Positions 17,188-25,872 of a DNA stretch of 64,000 bases are shown here, piece by piece (positions within the stretch are counted from its first letter, which is position 1; the number at the start of each line of letters is the position of its first letter). This stretch comes from Salsipaludibacter sp963735045 (lineage in GTDB: Bacteria > Actinomycetota > Nitriliruptoria > Nitriliruptorales > Nitriliruptoraceae): positions 310,001 to 374,000 of the forward strand of contig CAVTIZ010000003.1 of assembly GCA_963735045.1 (NCBI GenBank), written 5' to 3'. Under the pieces are notes generated by a model. That model did not search any database, was not told the DNA's origin, and saw nothing but the letters and a program-made list of their open reading frames with translations. Position numbers and translations under genes: made by a program.

Positions 17188-18493
17188 TCAGCGGGTCTGG
17201 CGCAGGGCGACGCGGTCCCACTGGGTGTCGAGCGTGGTGAGCAGCGCGTCGACGTCGCCGCTGCGCAGGAACGTCTGCAGCTCGGCGTCCAGCGGGATGG
17301 CCGACGGGACCTGGTGGTCGGCGTAGCCCACCAGGCGCTGGTCGTCGAAGAAGGCCCGTACGCCTTCCAGCGAGGGCAGCTCGGGCGGACAGGCCCTCGA
17401 GCACGGGGATGGCGGCCTGGTCCTCGGCGTAGCGACGCTGGACGTCCTCGGTGAGGAGGTAGTCGATGAAGGCCATGGCCTCCTCGGGGTGGTCGGCGTC
17501 GCGCGGCATGGTCAACACGACGTCGACGCCCGACACCAGCTCGGTCTTGTCGGCCTCGTCGGCGGGCAGGGCGAAGGTCCCGATCTCGAAGTCGGGTTCG
17601 AAGCCGCGGATCGCCGGGATGGTGTAGGAGCCCTGGAGGTACATGGCGGACTCGCCTTGGGCGAAGGCCTGGTTGCCGTCGTCGTAGCCACGTTCGAACA
17701 GGTTGTCCTGGGTGTGCTGGAACAGTTCGTAGAGGCGTTCGGCGACGACCTGGTGGTCGTCGGCGAACGAGGTCTCGTCGTTGCGCAGCTGGCTCCAGAA
17801 GTCGTCGGGCGGGAGGGTCGAGGCGAGTGCGTTCCAGGCCGGCAGCGCGGTCCAGGAGTCGCCGAGCGTGCCGTAGAACGGGGTGATCCCGGCGTCTTCG
17901 AAGGTGGCGATGACGTCGAGGAGCTCCTGCCAGGTGGTGGGCGGCTCGACGTCGTGCTCGGCGAACAGGTCGACGTTGTAGATGACCCCGCCGGCGTTGT
18001 TGGCGAACGGCACCCCGTTGACCTCGCCGTCGCCGGCCGTGCCGAGCTCGACCAGGATGTCGGTGATGGCCGGGTTGACCAGTCCGAGCGCCTCGTCGTC
18101 GGCGAAGTCGCGGAAGACCCCGGCCTGGGCGACCCGACCGAACGCGCCGTTGCCGTTGAGCGACATGAGGTCGGGGATGTCGTCGCGGACGAGCCGGACC
18201 TGCAGGGCGGCCTCGGCGTCCGGGACGGCGTTCTGGGTGACCGTGATGCCGTCGTGTGTGGACTCGAAGTCGGCGATGAGCTGGTCGAAGACGTCGATCG
18301 CCTCGGACTTGAACTGGAAGAACTCCAGCTCGACGTCACCGGAGGCCGAGTCGCTGCCACACGCCGTGGTGGCGAGCAGCACGACCGCCGTGACGATGGT
18401 GAGCAGCCGGGCCGTGCGGCGGCGGCGTCGGGTGCCCGTGGCTCGCGGCCGAGCGCGTCGGTGCGTGTCGTCGTGCACGGGTCGGGGGCCCAC
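17188..18493 (-). pseudogene. ABC transporter sugar-binding lipoprotein, single-base frameshift near the 3' end
   Basis: Family 1 solute-binding protein that would deliver sugar to the two permeases downstream. The N-terminus is a twin-Arg-rich signal with a lipoprotein-like Cys45 (LLATTACGSDS), then a periplasmic-binding fold (ELEFFQFKSEAIDVFDQLI, GEVNGVPFANNAGGVIYNVD, QGESAMYLQGSY). At about 17382-17386 the frame leaves the family: after VLEGLSA the continuation ELPSLEGVRAFFDDQRL lies one base over, running to LRQTR and a stop at 17188. The span is 1,306 bases, so removing one base gives 434 residues. As written, translation would add an Arg-rich tail to 17150. GTG start at 18493; a GTG at 18478 is possible. 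Confidence 0.82.
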
Positions 18494-18664
18494 CTCTGCA
18501 CACCTCCGGGTCGACGTGGGCCGTCCCGGTCGGGACAGCGCACATGCGGTGCGGGAGGGACATTCGCCGTCGCCACACGCATGGGCAACTGACGTTCGGC
18601 AGGGGGAGGAGGGGGTCCCGGCGTCGGGTGCTCCGATGTCGGCGGCTCGGCGAGCTGCGAGCGG

Positions 18665-19057
18665 TCAGGCCGGCGTGGACACGTCGACGTCGTGGGCCCG
18701 TGCGGCCCGGGCGAGGACGTGGTCGTGGGTCACGAACGTCCCGAGGTGGTCCCCGAGCTCGAGGGCCGTCGCGAGGTGGAGGGCATCGAGCGACCCCAGG
18801 TCGGCGTCGGTCAGCCGGCCGGCGGTGAGCAGGAGGTCCCGGTCGAGCCGGACGACGTCACATCGTGCGAGCAGGTCGTCCACCCGACGGTCCGCGTCGC
18901 CCAGGCCGAGCCGGTGGTGGAGCCGTCGCAGTTCGACGTGGGCGAGCTCGGAGGTCACGACCGCGGTGGCCGAAGCGAGCAGGGCGACCGTCACGTCGCT
19001 CTCGGGCTCGTCGACCAGCACCTTGGCAAGGCTCGACGAGTCGGCGTAGAGGATCAT
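18665..19057 (-). CDS. PIN-domain ribonuclease toxin (VapC family), module 3
   Basis: 130 residues with acidic residues Asp6 (ILYADSSSLAKVLV), Glu42 (AHVELRRL), Asp91 (GSLDALHLATAL) and Asp112 (THDHVLAR). The start overlaps the antitoxin stop (ATGA, 19054-19057). It belongs to the same VapC sub-type as module 2 (LDALHLATA) but the proteins differ widely, so this is not a recent duplication. Confidence 0.85.
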   Translation of the reverse strand: MILYADSSSLAKVLVDEPESDVTVALLASATAVVTSELAHVELRRLHHRLGLGDADRRVDDLLARCDVVRLDRDLLLTAGRLTDADLGSLDALHLATALELGDHLGTFVTHDHVLARAARAHDVDVSTPA

Positions 19058-19338
19058 CGCGACCGGTCGCGATCGCGCAGATCACGGAGGGCGTCGGTCG
19101 ACGACTGCTCGGAGGTGACCCGCTGGGGTGGCCGTTCCCAGCCGTCGACGGCCCGGGCCACCCGCCCCGATCGTTCCATGGCGGCGAGCGGATCGGTGTC
19201 GGCGGTCACTGGCGCCAGCACGGCAACCAGGCGGCCGCGGTTGGTGATCTCGATCCGGTGCCCCTGCTCTGCACGCTCGACCCACCTGGACGCATGCTGC
19301 CGCAACTCCCGGATCCCGATCCGCTCACTACCAGCCAC
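19054..19338 (-). CDS. Phd/YefM-type antitoxin of VapBC module 3
   Basis: 94 residues from the GTG at 19338: IGIRELRQHASRWVERAEQ then HRIEITNRGRLVAVLAP, the Phd fold, followed by a polar toxin-binding tail. The GTG is chosen because the conserved ReLRqhas motif starts there; an extension to 19470 would add an Arg/Cys-rich stretch unlike the family. Confidence 0.8.
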   Translation of the reverse strand: MAGSERIGIRELRQHASRWVERAEQGHRIEITNRGRLVAVLAPVTADTDPLAAMERSGRVARAVDGWERPPQRVTSEQSSTDALRDLRDRDRSR

Positions 19339-19558
19339 GTCACACCTTCGATGTAGCCGCAAGGTAGCACAAGGGATGGCGTCGACTGCCGCCGTCGATG
19401 GACCTCGACACCCGCGGCAGAGGTGACCGGGGTCGCCCATTCGGACGGGTGCCGAGGCACCCGTCCGCACTCGACGCCGCTTTGTCCGCAGGCGACCAAC
19501 GTGGTTCTGCGGCGCCTGCCCAGATCTGCGATCATGTCACTCCCACCCGGAGGGCGAC

Positions 19559-19855
19559 GTGGAATCGGTGCGAGAACTGGCGGTGCAGTGGTTGGCCATT
19601 GCCGACCGCGTCGGGTGGGGTGTCGAGGGTCCGGCCCATGCCGAGGGAGTGCGCGCGGACGTTCAGCGGCTTGCCCGGACGGAGGCCGTCGATTCGATCG
19701 ATGACCTGCCTGAGGATCGCCCGCTTGGGACGCGACCCGTTGATGCACTGTCGGAGGCCGCCGACTTGATTCACGCGGCAGCAGGTGCAACGGGGACCCG
19801 CCGGGGCGAACTTCTCAGCGCTGCTCGTGGCTGGCTCGTCATCGCGGACCGGTAG
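19559..19855 (+). CDS. Small uncharacterised protein
   Basis: 98 residues, not recognised. GTG start with CGGAGGG about 5 bases upstream. Helical and acidic; the segment AVQWLAIADRV near the N-terminus is echoed by ARGWLVIADR at the C-terminus, suggesting a two-fold helical unit. It lies alone between a VapBC module and the convergent nuclease-like gene that ends 13 bases later. The reading frame has normal GC skew at third positions, which supports coding. Confidence 0.5.
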   Translation: MESVRELAVQWLAIADRVGWGVEGPAHAEGVRADVQRLARTEAVDSIDDLPEDRPLGTRPVDALSEAADLIHAAAGATGTRRGELLSAARGWLVIADR

Positions 19856-19867
19856 CGCTCCCCTGCG

Positions 19868-20803
19868 TCACCGGCCCCACGTTGCCGGGTCGCCGACGGC
19901 TGCGCACCAGCCGACTTCCTCCGGCCAGACGGGTGTGATGTCGGCCGTCTCGAGAACGGCCAGGAGGTCGTCGGCTGGTCGCCTCGGCAGCAGCAGGACC
20001 TTCCGCACTCGAGTTGGTTCCTTCTGTGCGTAGTCGTAGAGTTGGCCGATCGCTTCACGGATGGCCGTGCGACCGGCGCTGCCCTTGGCCTCCACGATGA
20101 CTCGACCCTCCCTCACCCAGAGGTCGGACCACAACGTCGTTCCGTCCGCAAGCCGGTACTCCCGGCGGACCGCCTCGACTCCTAGGTGTTCGACCAACCG
20201 GTCCACCAGCGACCACTCTCGCCGCACGGCCGACCTGCGGGCCGCCGTGACGACCTGCTCGTACCGCAGACGACGCCCAGCTTCCAACGAAACGGTGCGT
20301 CCGGGTTGGTCAACGGATGTGTGGACGGTTCTGGTTGAACGATGCGGCTGGGCTGGGCGATCGAACTCCGGGTTCAGTCGTTCGATCAACTGCTGACCGA
20401 ACTCGGCGGTCAGCGGCCAGAGATAGCCCTGCTTGACGGTTCCGGATCTGGTGAAAGGCGCCTCCTCGCGCCCGAGTGCGATCGCCTCATCGCGAGGTAC
20501 CGGCGTGATGTCGTCAATGTGTTGGACAGAGACCCGCCGACCTTCATCCGACCACATGCCGGTGCGCTGCAGAGAGGGAGGTTGGACTTGGTCTCGCGCG
20601 CCATCCAGTGCCACCGACAGGCTGCGCACCTCCATCAGCGGCTTGCCGACGTAGTGGACGATCAGGTCATCGGGCGCCACCTCGGCCATGGATTCCCAGT
20701 GCGCCAATCGGCTTCCTGCCTGCGACCTCACTGGCGCCCACAGATAGCCGCCCTCGCGTTCCTCTGCGAACGTCTGACCCTGGTTCACCCACCAGTACGC
20801 CAT
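19868..20803 (-). CDS. EVE-like domain fused to a PD-(D/E)XK nuclease; candidate modification-dependent restriction protein
   Basis: 311 residues. The N-terminal ~130 residues (YWWVNQGQTFAEEREGGYLW, LAHWESMAEVAPDDLIVHYV, then VKQGYLWPL) resemble the EVE/PUA-like modules at the front of McrBC-like and HNH restriction proteins, which read modified bases. After a linker, the C-terminal half has a helical lead-in (REWSLVDRLVEHLGVEAV) and a PD-(D/E)XK core: Asp227 (TLWSDLWV), Glu238-x-Lys240 (RVIVEAKGS), and Gln254 in REAIGQLYDYA. Together these suggest a single-polypeptide enzyme that recognises modified DNA and cuts it. The ATG at 20803 has GGAGG five bases upstream and is preferred to the GTG at 20809. 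Function is inferred from domains only. Confidence 0.7.
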   Translation of the reverse strand: MAYWWVNQGQTFAEEREGGYLWAPVRSQAGSRLAHWESMAEVAPDDLIVHYVGKPLMEVRSLSVALDGARDQVQPPSLQRTGMWSDEGRRVSVQHIDDITPVPRDEAIALGREEAPFTRSGTVKQGYLWPLTAEFGQQLIERLNPEFDRPAQPHRSTRTVHTSVDQPGRTVSLEAGRRLRYEQVVTAARRSAVRREWSLVDRLVEHLGVEAVRREYRLADGTTLWSDLWVREGRVIVEAKGSAGRTAIREAIGQLYDYAQKEPTRVRKVLLLPRRPADDLLAVLETADITPVWPEEVGWCAAVGDPATWGR

Positions 20804-20980
20804 GTTCACCTCCCATCACCAGGGTGGCGGCTGATGACGCCTTCGTCACCTGTTCGCCCCGGGCGCCGGTCCGCTGCGCAGATCCGTGTCCAGTCCGACC
20901 CGGCCCTGTGCAGGTTGTTGCGAGCCCCGCCGTCCTGCGCTGGTTGCCGATTTGTCGCTGTGCCTCTCAAGAAAGATCGA

Positions 20981-22336
20981 TCAGTAGTCCAGGAACCGTT
21001 GGTAGCAGTTCTCCACATCGGCTTGGACTCCGCGGCAATACTCCGCTGCAGGGTCCTCGCTGCCGAACGGCCCGACGTAGATCACCCAGTAGCCCGGGTT
21101 GAGAGAGCCGTAGTCGCTCGAGTGGATGATGCCGGTCACCGTGCCGAGACGGTCGTCGTATTCGATGGAACGAGCAATGACTTCCTCGGGCGTGTACTGG
21201 TCTGTCTCCAGCGATTCCATCACCACGATCCAGCTTGGCACCGGTGGGTCGAAGAGGTCGTAGTCCTCGGGGGGTGCCGTGTCTTCGGCGGGGGGAGGGG
21301 CCGCGTTCACGGGAGGTGCGACATCGACAGCGGGGCAGGTCATGTCCACGGGGTCGGCCTGACGTCCCCATGGTTCGACCATGTTGACGGTCCGGTCGGC
21401 GGTCAGCGCGTACCCGACGCCTTCGACATCCGTCGCCACGTACTTGGCGAGCACGACACCGGCAACACGCCCGTCCTGGAGCAACAGCGGTCCTCCGGAG
21501 TTGCCTGGATTGACGGCCGCGTCTGTGCGCACGACGCCGGGCACCTCGCCGAAATCGCCGACCAATTCGAGGTCCAGGCCGGACACCGAGCCGCGCGTGA
21601 GACTCATGTTGCCCCCGACCGGGTACCCGGCTGCGGCGACGTCCTGTCCCACTTCCAGGCTGTCCGTGGCGAATTCGAAGATGTGACCGTCGACGGGATG
21701 GGACAGTTCGAGGAGCGCCAGATCCTGTGATTCGTCTATTCCGATGACTTGCGCGGAGGCCGAATCGCCGCTGGTGTTGATCGTGAAGTCCACGGTGTCC
21801 ACGACGACGTGGGCCGCCGTGACCACCTGGTCCTCGGAGATCAGGAATCCACTCCCCGACCCGGAAAGACCGGTGCATGACTCGGCGTCGATCCGGACGA
21901 TTCCACTTCTGACGTCGGCGAAGGTGTCCACCCAGTCGGGCATCGAGGTGGATGTTGAGCTGGGCGTGGGGGTGGGAGTGGGATCTGAGGTCGGTGACGG
22001 CGATGGGATAGTCGATGGGCTCGCGAGAGGCGAGGGCGTGGGGCTCCCCGCGGGGCTGGGAGTCGACAGAGCAGTTGGTGGTGCCGCGATCTGTTCACCG
22101 TCTGTCAGCCGGGGCCAGAGAAGGAAGGCGAGGACCGCCCCACCGATGGCCGTTGCGATGACCGCGACCGTGACGATCGTGCGTGATCGTCCGGCACCCG
22201 AATCTCGGGCGCCGCCGGGCGGAGGAGGGGGCGGCGTTCCGGACGGCTGATCACCGGGACCGGACAGGCCGGCCCCGCAGTTGCCGCAGAAACGACTGGA
22301 GCCGGCCCTTTGGCCGCAGGAAGGGCAGTAGTTCAT
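20981..22336 (-). CDS. Zinc-ribbon, membrane-anchored trypsin-like serine protease (HtrA/S1C-like)
   Basis: 451 residues. A cytoplasmic zinc ribbon opens the protein (CPSCGQR...FCGNCG; Cys4, 7, 17, 20), followed by Pro-rich sequence, one membrane helix (about residues 53-74), a Ser/Pro/Thr extracellular linker and a trypsin fold with His176 (TAAHVV), Asp205 (SQDLALLEL) and Ser280 (NPGNSGGPLLL). No PDZ domain follows; instead the C-terminus has a SPOR-like unit (GYWVIYVGPFGSEDPAAEYC). It overlaps the upstream amidase gene by four bases. This layout suggests a cell-envelope protease anchored near peptidoglycan, with the zinc ribbon contacting a cytoplasmic partner. The ATG at 22336 fits the ribbon at the N-terminus. 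Base composition is softer than in most neighbours. Confidence 0.82.
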   Translation of the reverse strand: MNYCPSCGQRAGSSRFCGNCGAGLSGPGDQPSGTPPPPPPGGARDSGAGRSRTIVTVAVIATAIGGAVLAFLLWPRLTDGEQIAAPPTALSTPSPAGSPTPSPLASPSTIPSPSPTSDPTPTPTPSSTSTSMPDWVDTFADVRSGIVRIDAESCTGLSGSGSGFLISEDQVVTAAHVVVDTVDFTINTSGDSASAQVIGIDESQDLALLELSHPVDGHIFEFATDSLEVGQDVAAAGYPVGGNMSLTRGSVSGLDLELVGDFGEVPGVVRTDAAVNPGNSGGPLLLQDGRVAGVVLAKYVATDVEGVGYALTADRTVNMVEPWGRQADPVDMTCPAVDVAPPVNAAPPPAEDTAPPEDYDLFDPPVPSWIVVMESLETDQYTPEEVIARSIEYDDRLGTVTGIIHSSDYGSLNPGYWVIYVGPFGSEDPAAEYCRGVQADVENCYQRFLDY

Positions 22337-23214
22337 CCGTTCTCCGTCGCTGTGGGTGCTGGGGTGGGTGAGGTGCTGCCATCCGGCGGCGAGCACGTCG
22401 ACAGGCGTGGTGGGCCGGCTACGAGGAGTTCTCGGCTTCGGTCTGTGAGCTCGGAGAGACGGGTGTCGAGTTCCCTGCCCGGGCAGGTCGTCGCCGCCCG
22501 GTCCCGGTGGCTGACGGTCGCGTCGACGGACACCTGGAACGTGTGCGCTGCCCAGGAAATGGCGACTGCCAGCCCGTGAAGGAGCTCCTGGGTCGGCGCT
22601 TCCTCGTCATAGTTGCCGTCTGCGAGGATGAGGAACCAACCATTCGGGTCGTAGTCGGTGAAGGTGTCTCCCGCGATGCCCGCCGATCGGAGCTCGTACA
22701 ACTCTCCAGCTGGATCGACCGCGAGGTGGTAGGCGATATCCGGCCAGCCTTGTTCCATGTGGTATCGCTGGTAGCCCTGAAGCCGTTCCGCCGTGGTCTG
22801 GCTCGGTGCGGTCTGTACTGCCGAATGGTGAACCATGATCCCCGTGATCGTCTGCGCAACGCCACCCGGCCCCGCAGGCGAGGCGCCCCATTCTTGTCGG
22901 CATGTGACGGCGACCGCATCGCGCGCCGTCGCCGACGCTGCTGGTTCGGGCGGATCGATCGTTTCGACATGCTCCGGTTGGAGCGAAGGTTCCGGCTCTT
23001 CCGTAGGTGTCGGCGAGGGCGAGGGTGAGGGTGGGTTCGACGGTCCCGATGTCGTCCTCGACCTTTCGGACGGGGTCCGCGTCGTGGGAGACGGTGTCGA
23101 GCCGAGTCCGCGGGGCGATGCACCCGCGGTCGGGCCATCGCTGGTCTCTTCAAATCCGCAAGCAGCACCGGCAGTCGCCATGGCCGCCAGTATCAGCAGT
23201 CGTCGCCGGTTCAT
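22333..23214 (-). CDS. Lipoprotein PGRP-type N-acetylmuramoyl-L-alanine amidase
   Basis: 293 residues with a lipoprotein signal (RRLLILAAMATAGAACG, Cys19), a Pro/Ser/Thr spacer, and a PGRP/amidase_2 domain: ITGIMVHHSAVQTAP, WPDIAYHLAVDPAGELYE and VSHRDRAATTCPGRELD, giving the zinc ligands His, His and Cys and the Tyr of the catalytic set. It should cleave, or at least bind, the lactyl-stem-peptide linkage of peptidoglycan outside the membrane. The stop overlaps the protease start, so the pair are co-translated. The mature C-terminus is Ser/Pro-rich. Confidence 0.85.
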   Translation of the reverse strand: MNRRRLLILAAMATAGAACGFEETSDGPTAGASPRGLGSTPSPTTRTPSERSRTTSGPSNPPSPSPSPTPTEEPEPSLQPEHVETIDPPEPAASATARDAVAVTCRQEWGASPAGPGGVAQTITGIMVHHSAVQTAPSQTTAERLQGYQRYHMEQGWPDIAYHLAVDPAGELYELRSAGIAGDTFTDYDPNGWFLILADGNYDEEAPTQELLHGLAVAISWAAHTFQVSVDATVSHRDRAATTCPGRELDTRLSELTDRSRELLVAGPPRLSTCSPPDGSTSPTPAPTATENG

Positions 23215-23481
23215 GTCTGGAGTCCCCGAGCTTTCTCGTCCCCATCGCGCAACGAACTAGACGACCACCTCCACCGGAAGGCGGAGTAGATCAGGTACGG
23301 CTCCTTTGTAGCCTTGGGCAGCCGCGATCGACGTTCACGCGTGGGTCGACGATACGGATCCGGGACCCTGATCCCGGTAGGTCGGGACGTGCCGCCTGCG
23401 CAGCCCATGCAGTCCACGACCTAACGTGCGCGTGCCAGCTCCGCAAACCTCCCCCGTCACGCCGATCCCGGACCTATTCCC

Positions 23482-24024
23482 ATGACGCAGTCTCAGCGAC
23501 CTCTTGATTCGCAGAATCGCATGCCCCCGCCCCCTCCTCCCCCTCCCGTCAACACTCGGTCCTCCGCACCGGCTAGTGGCGTCACCGCACCGTCCAGCCA
23601 GGTGCAGCCCTTTGTAGGCCGCCCGGTGCCGGCAGCCGTTCTCGACGGCGCGCTTCCCGCGGGACTGCGCCTCAGTTCGGTCGGGAAGAAGCTCGTGGCC
23701 TACGGCCTCGAGGTCTTCCTGATCTTCGTGACGCTCGTCGTTGGATGGCTGATCTGGGGGGCCATCGTCGCCGCCGGTGGCCAGACCCCAGCGCGACAAC
23801 TCCTCGGAATGCGGGTGGTCTCGACGCACGACGGCCAGCCGCTGTCGTGGGGCAGCATGGTCTTCATGCGGGGGGTGATTGGTGCCTTTGTCCAAGGTGC
23901 GGCCGTCTTCTGCACCTTCGGCGTGATGCTCTTCATGCCGGTCTGGGACCGCCGGAACCAGACGGTGTGCGACAAGGTGTCTTCTTCCATCGTGCTGGAT
24001 GACCCCAACCGGGTGTACGGGTGA
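23482..24024 (+). CDS. RDD-family membrane protein
   Basis: 180 residues: a polyproline N-terminal tail, then an RDD domain with two to three membrane helices (KLVAYGLEVFLIFVTLVVGW, MVFMRGVIGAFVQGAAVFCT). The family landmark GQTPARQLLGMRVVSTHDGQ is present, as is WDRRNQTVCDKVSSSIVL near the end. RDD proteins are poorly understood; some act as ion antiporters or membrane partners. It is divergent from the amidase-protease pair and may share its 267-base control region. Confidence 0.8.
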   Translation: MTQSQRPLDSQNRMPPPPPPPPVNTRSSAPASGVTAPSSQVQPFVGRPVPAAVLDGALPAGLRLSSVGKKLVAYGLEVFLIFVTLVVGWLIWGAIVAAGGQTPARQLLGMRVVSTHDGQPLSWGSMVFMRGVIGAFVQGAAVFCTFGVMLFMPVWDRRNQTVCDKVSSSIVLDDPNRVYG

Positions 24025-24107
24025 TCGGCAGACCCGTGCACTTCGGTCGTGGGTAGTCGCTGAAAGCTTGGACGCCCGGGCCGCGGTTCGAGCCGAGGAC
24101 GGCGGTC

Positions 24108-24428
24108 TTGAGGCCTGAAGGCTGCCCGTGCCGCTACGCGGCACGCCTGGCCGACCGGGGGCGACTACCCCGCCGCCCCGATGCGGGTGGCCCAAGCCCA
24201 GCGGTCTTGGTCGACCTGCCCGACCATCACGTCGACCTCCCGGTCACCCGCGAGTCGATGGAGCGCATGGACCTGGGCGTGGCCGCCATGGCGGCCGACC
24301 CCTACTCGCCCGCCGACGCCAGGCGGCTGCACGTCGAGTCCCGCAAGCTTCGCAGCCGGAAGCACCGCCCCGAACGCGGCCCCGCCGACGAGTCGGAAGG
24401 CGAGAACGGGGTGCTCGACCTCGACTGA
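24108..24428 (+). CDS. Doubtful small ORF
   Basis: 106 residues if it starts at TTG 24108. The C-terminal two thirds (VDLPVTRESMERMDLGVAAM and the basic RRLHVESRKLRSRKHRPERG) have strongly GC-biased third positions and an acidic tail, which look coding; the N-terminal third is Cys/Arg/Pro-rich and does not. A shorter form from TTG 24207 is possible. No family recognised and no good ribosome-binding site. Confidence 0.3.
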   Translation: MRPEGCPCRYAARLADRGRLPRRPDAGGPSPAVLVDLPDHHVDLPVTRESMERMDLGVAAMAADPYSPADARRLHVESRKLRSRKHRPERGPADESEGENGVLDLD

Positions 24429-24579
24429 CAAGTCCGGCCACGAGTTCGCCCGGTGGCGGGAGGCCGACCATCGTCGCCGCGTCCGGAGTCACGCCTCAGG
24501 CAAATCCGTCCACGGCGTCGTCGGTCGGGTTCGACCCGTCTCGCCAGGACGGTTCGATGGAGTCATCCCGGAGCGCATC

Positions 24580-24849
24580 GTGGCGACCGAGGTGGCACGA
24601 TGGCCGCCGCAAGCGGGCCAGGCACGAGCTGTACGGCAGCTCGACCGCACCCTCGGTCCCGACGCCACCGGGACGCTCATGGAACTGCTGCCACCCGTCG
24701 GCTGGGCCGTCGCGACCAAGCAGGACCTCGACGCGGTCGGCCACCCCGTCGGAGCGCAGATGTGCGAGTCGGGGTTCGAGATGGCTGACCTGCGCGCGGA
24801 GATGGCCACCGGCCTGGTCTGGGCGGTGGTCACCCCCCTGGCGCAGTGA
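24580..24849 (+). CDS. Doubtful small protein, possible remnant of a coiled-coil membrane protein
   Basis: 89 residues from GTG 24580. The segment RQLDRTLGPDATGTLMELLP, then PVGWAVATKQDLDAV and EMADLRAEMATGLVWAVVTP, recalls small actinobacterial proteins that pair a 'tkqDLdalehrl' coiled coil with a C-terminal membrane helix; here the coiled coil is short and the helix stops early, so it may be a decayed copy. The upstream frame is open but not protein-like. It ends 51 bases before the AlkD gene. Confidence 0.35.
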   Translation: MATEVARWPPQAGQARAVRQLDRTLGPDATGTLMELLPPVGWAVATKQDLDAVGHPVGAQMCESGFEMADLRAEMATGLVWAVVTPLAQ

Positions 24850-24900
24850 GCGCCCACGCCCGGCCGGACCGCAGGCCGCCTCTCCTGGGAAGGGACGTCG

Positions 24901-25635
24901 ATGACCCCGCTCCCGGGCGACATCCACAACGCCGACCTGGTCGACCATGCCCTGGTCGCCGACGTGCGGTCGGCGCTGGCCGCCCACGCCGACCCGGAAC
25001 GTGCGGTCGGCCAGCAGCGCTACATGAAGTCGGACATGCCGTTCCACGGCCTGACCATGGGAGAGTTGCGTCGCGTCGTGGGACCGATCCTGCGCGACCC
25101 GGCCCACCGGCTCGATCGTGACGGGTGGGAGGCGACCATCCGACACCTGTGGGACGATGCCACCCATCGCGAGGAGCGCTACGCCGCCATCGAGTTGGTG
25201 CTCGCGACGCCCTACCGCGCCTGGCACGACCCGAACGCCCTCCCGTTGGCCGCCCACCTCGTCACGACCGGTGCCTGGTGGGACCTCGTCGACGCCACCG
25301 CCAAGCTCGTCGGCCGGGTGCTGGCCGGCCACCACGACCCGACGGCCACGACCATCCGGGCCTGGGCGCGAGCGGACGACCTGTGGCTGCGACGGGTGGC
25401 GATCATCTCCCAGTTGTGGGCCAAGGACGACACCGACCGCGACCTGCTGACCGACGTCATCGATGCCAACCTCGCGGGATCGCCGTTCGGCGACGAGTTC
25501 TTCGTCCGCAAGGCGATCGGGTGGGCCCTGCGCCAGTACGCCCGGGTCGATCCCGACTGGGTGATGGACGTCGTCGCCGACCGGCACGATCGCCTGTCGG
25601 GCCTGTCCCGCCGCGAGGCCCTGAAGCACCTGTGA
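24901..25635 (+). CDS. DNA alkylation repair protein, AlkD-like HEAT-repeat glycosylase
   Basis: 244 residues of the AlkD family, which excises N3- and N7-alkylated purines without base flipping. Typical segments are QQRYMKSDMPFHGLTMGELR near the N-terminus, WDDATHREERYAAIELVLA, VTTGAWWDLVDATA with the WWD motif that supplies the catalytic Asp and tryptophans, DDLWLRRVAIISQLW and FFVRKAIGWALRQYARVDP. The length is normal. The ATG at 24901 has GGAAGGGACG upstream. No repair operon surrounds it. Confidence 0.92.
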   Translation: MTPLPGDIHNADLVDHALVADVRSALAAHADPERAVGQQRYMKSDMPFHGLTMGELRRVVGPILRDPAHRLDRDGWEATIRHLWDDATHREERYAAIELVLATPYRAWHDPNALPLAAHLVTTGAWWDLVDATAKLVGRVLAGHHDPTATTIRAWARADDLWLRRVAIISQLWAKDDTDRDLLTDVIDANLAGSPFGDEFFVRKAIGWALRQYARVDPDWVMDVVADRHDRLSGLSRREALKHL

Positions 25636-25872
25636 CGGACTGGCCCCGGTCCATTCGGCATTCCTCGACGTGGGGTGGACCTCGGGCGGTGGCCGGTGAG
25701 GATGCCGGGACGATGGTCCTGACTTCGTCGCGTGCCTCGCGGATCCGTCACGGGTCTGGATAGGGTCCGCCGAGCGTGGTTCGCCACGGATCCGTCGACT
25801 GCCGCGCCCCCGTCGTGGTCCGTGGCAGGATCACGCGGGACCCACTCCCTGCCGACCACGAGGCCTGTCGAC

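Noticed and set aside
24025..24900. Insertion sequence or phage remnant
   Set aside because: No transposase or integrase motif, terminal repeats or target duplication could be found.
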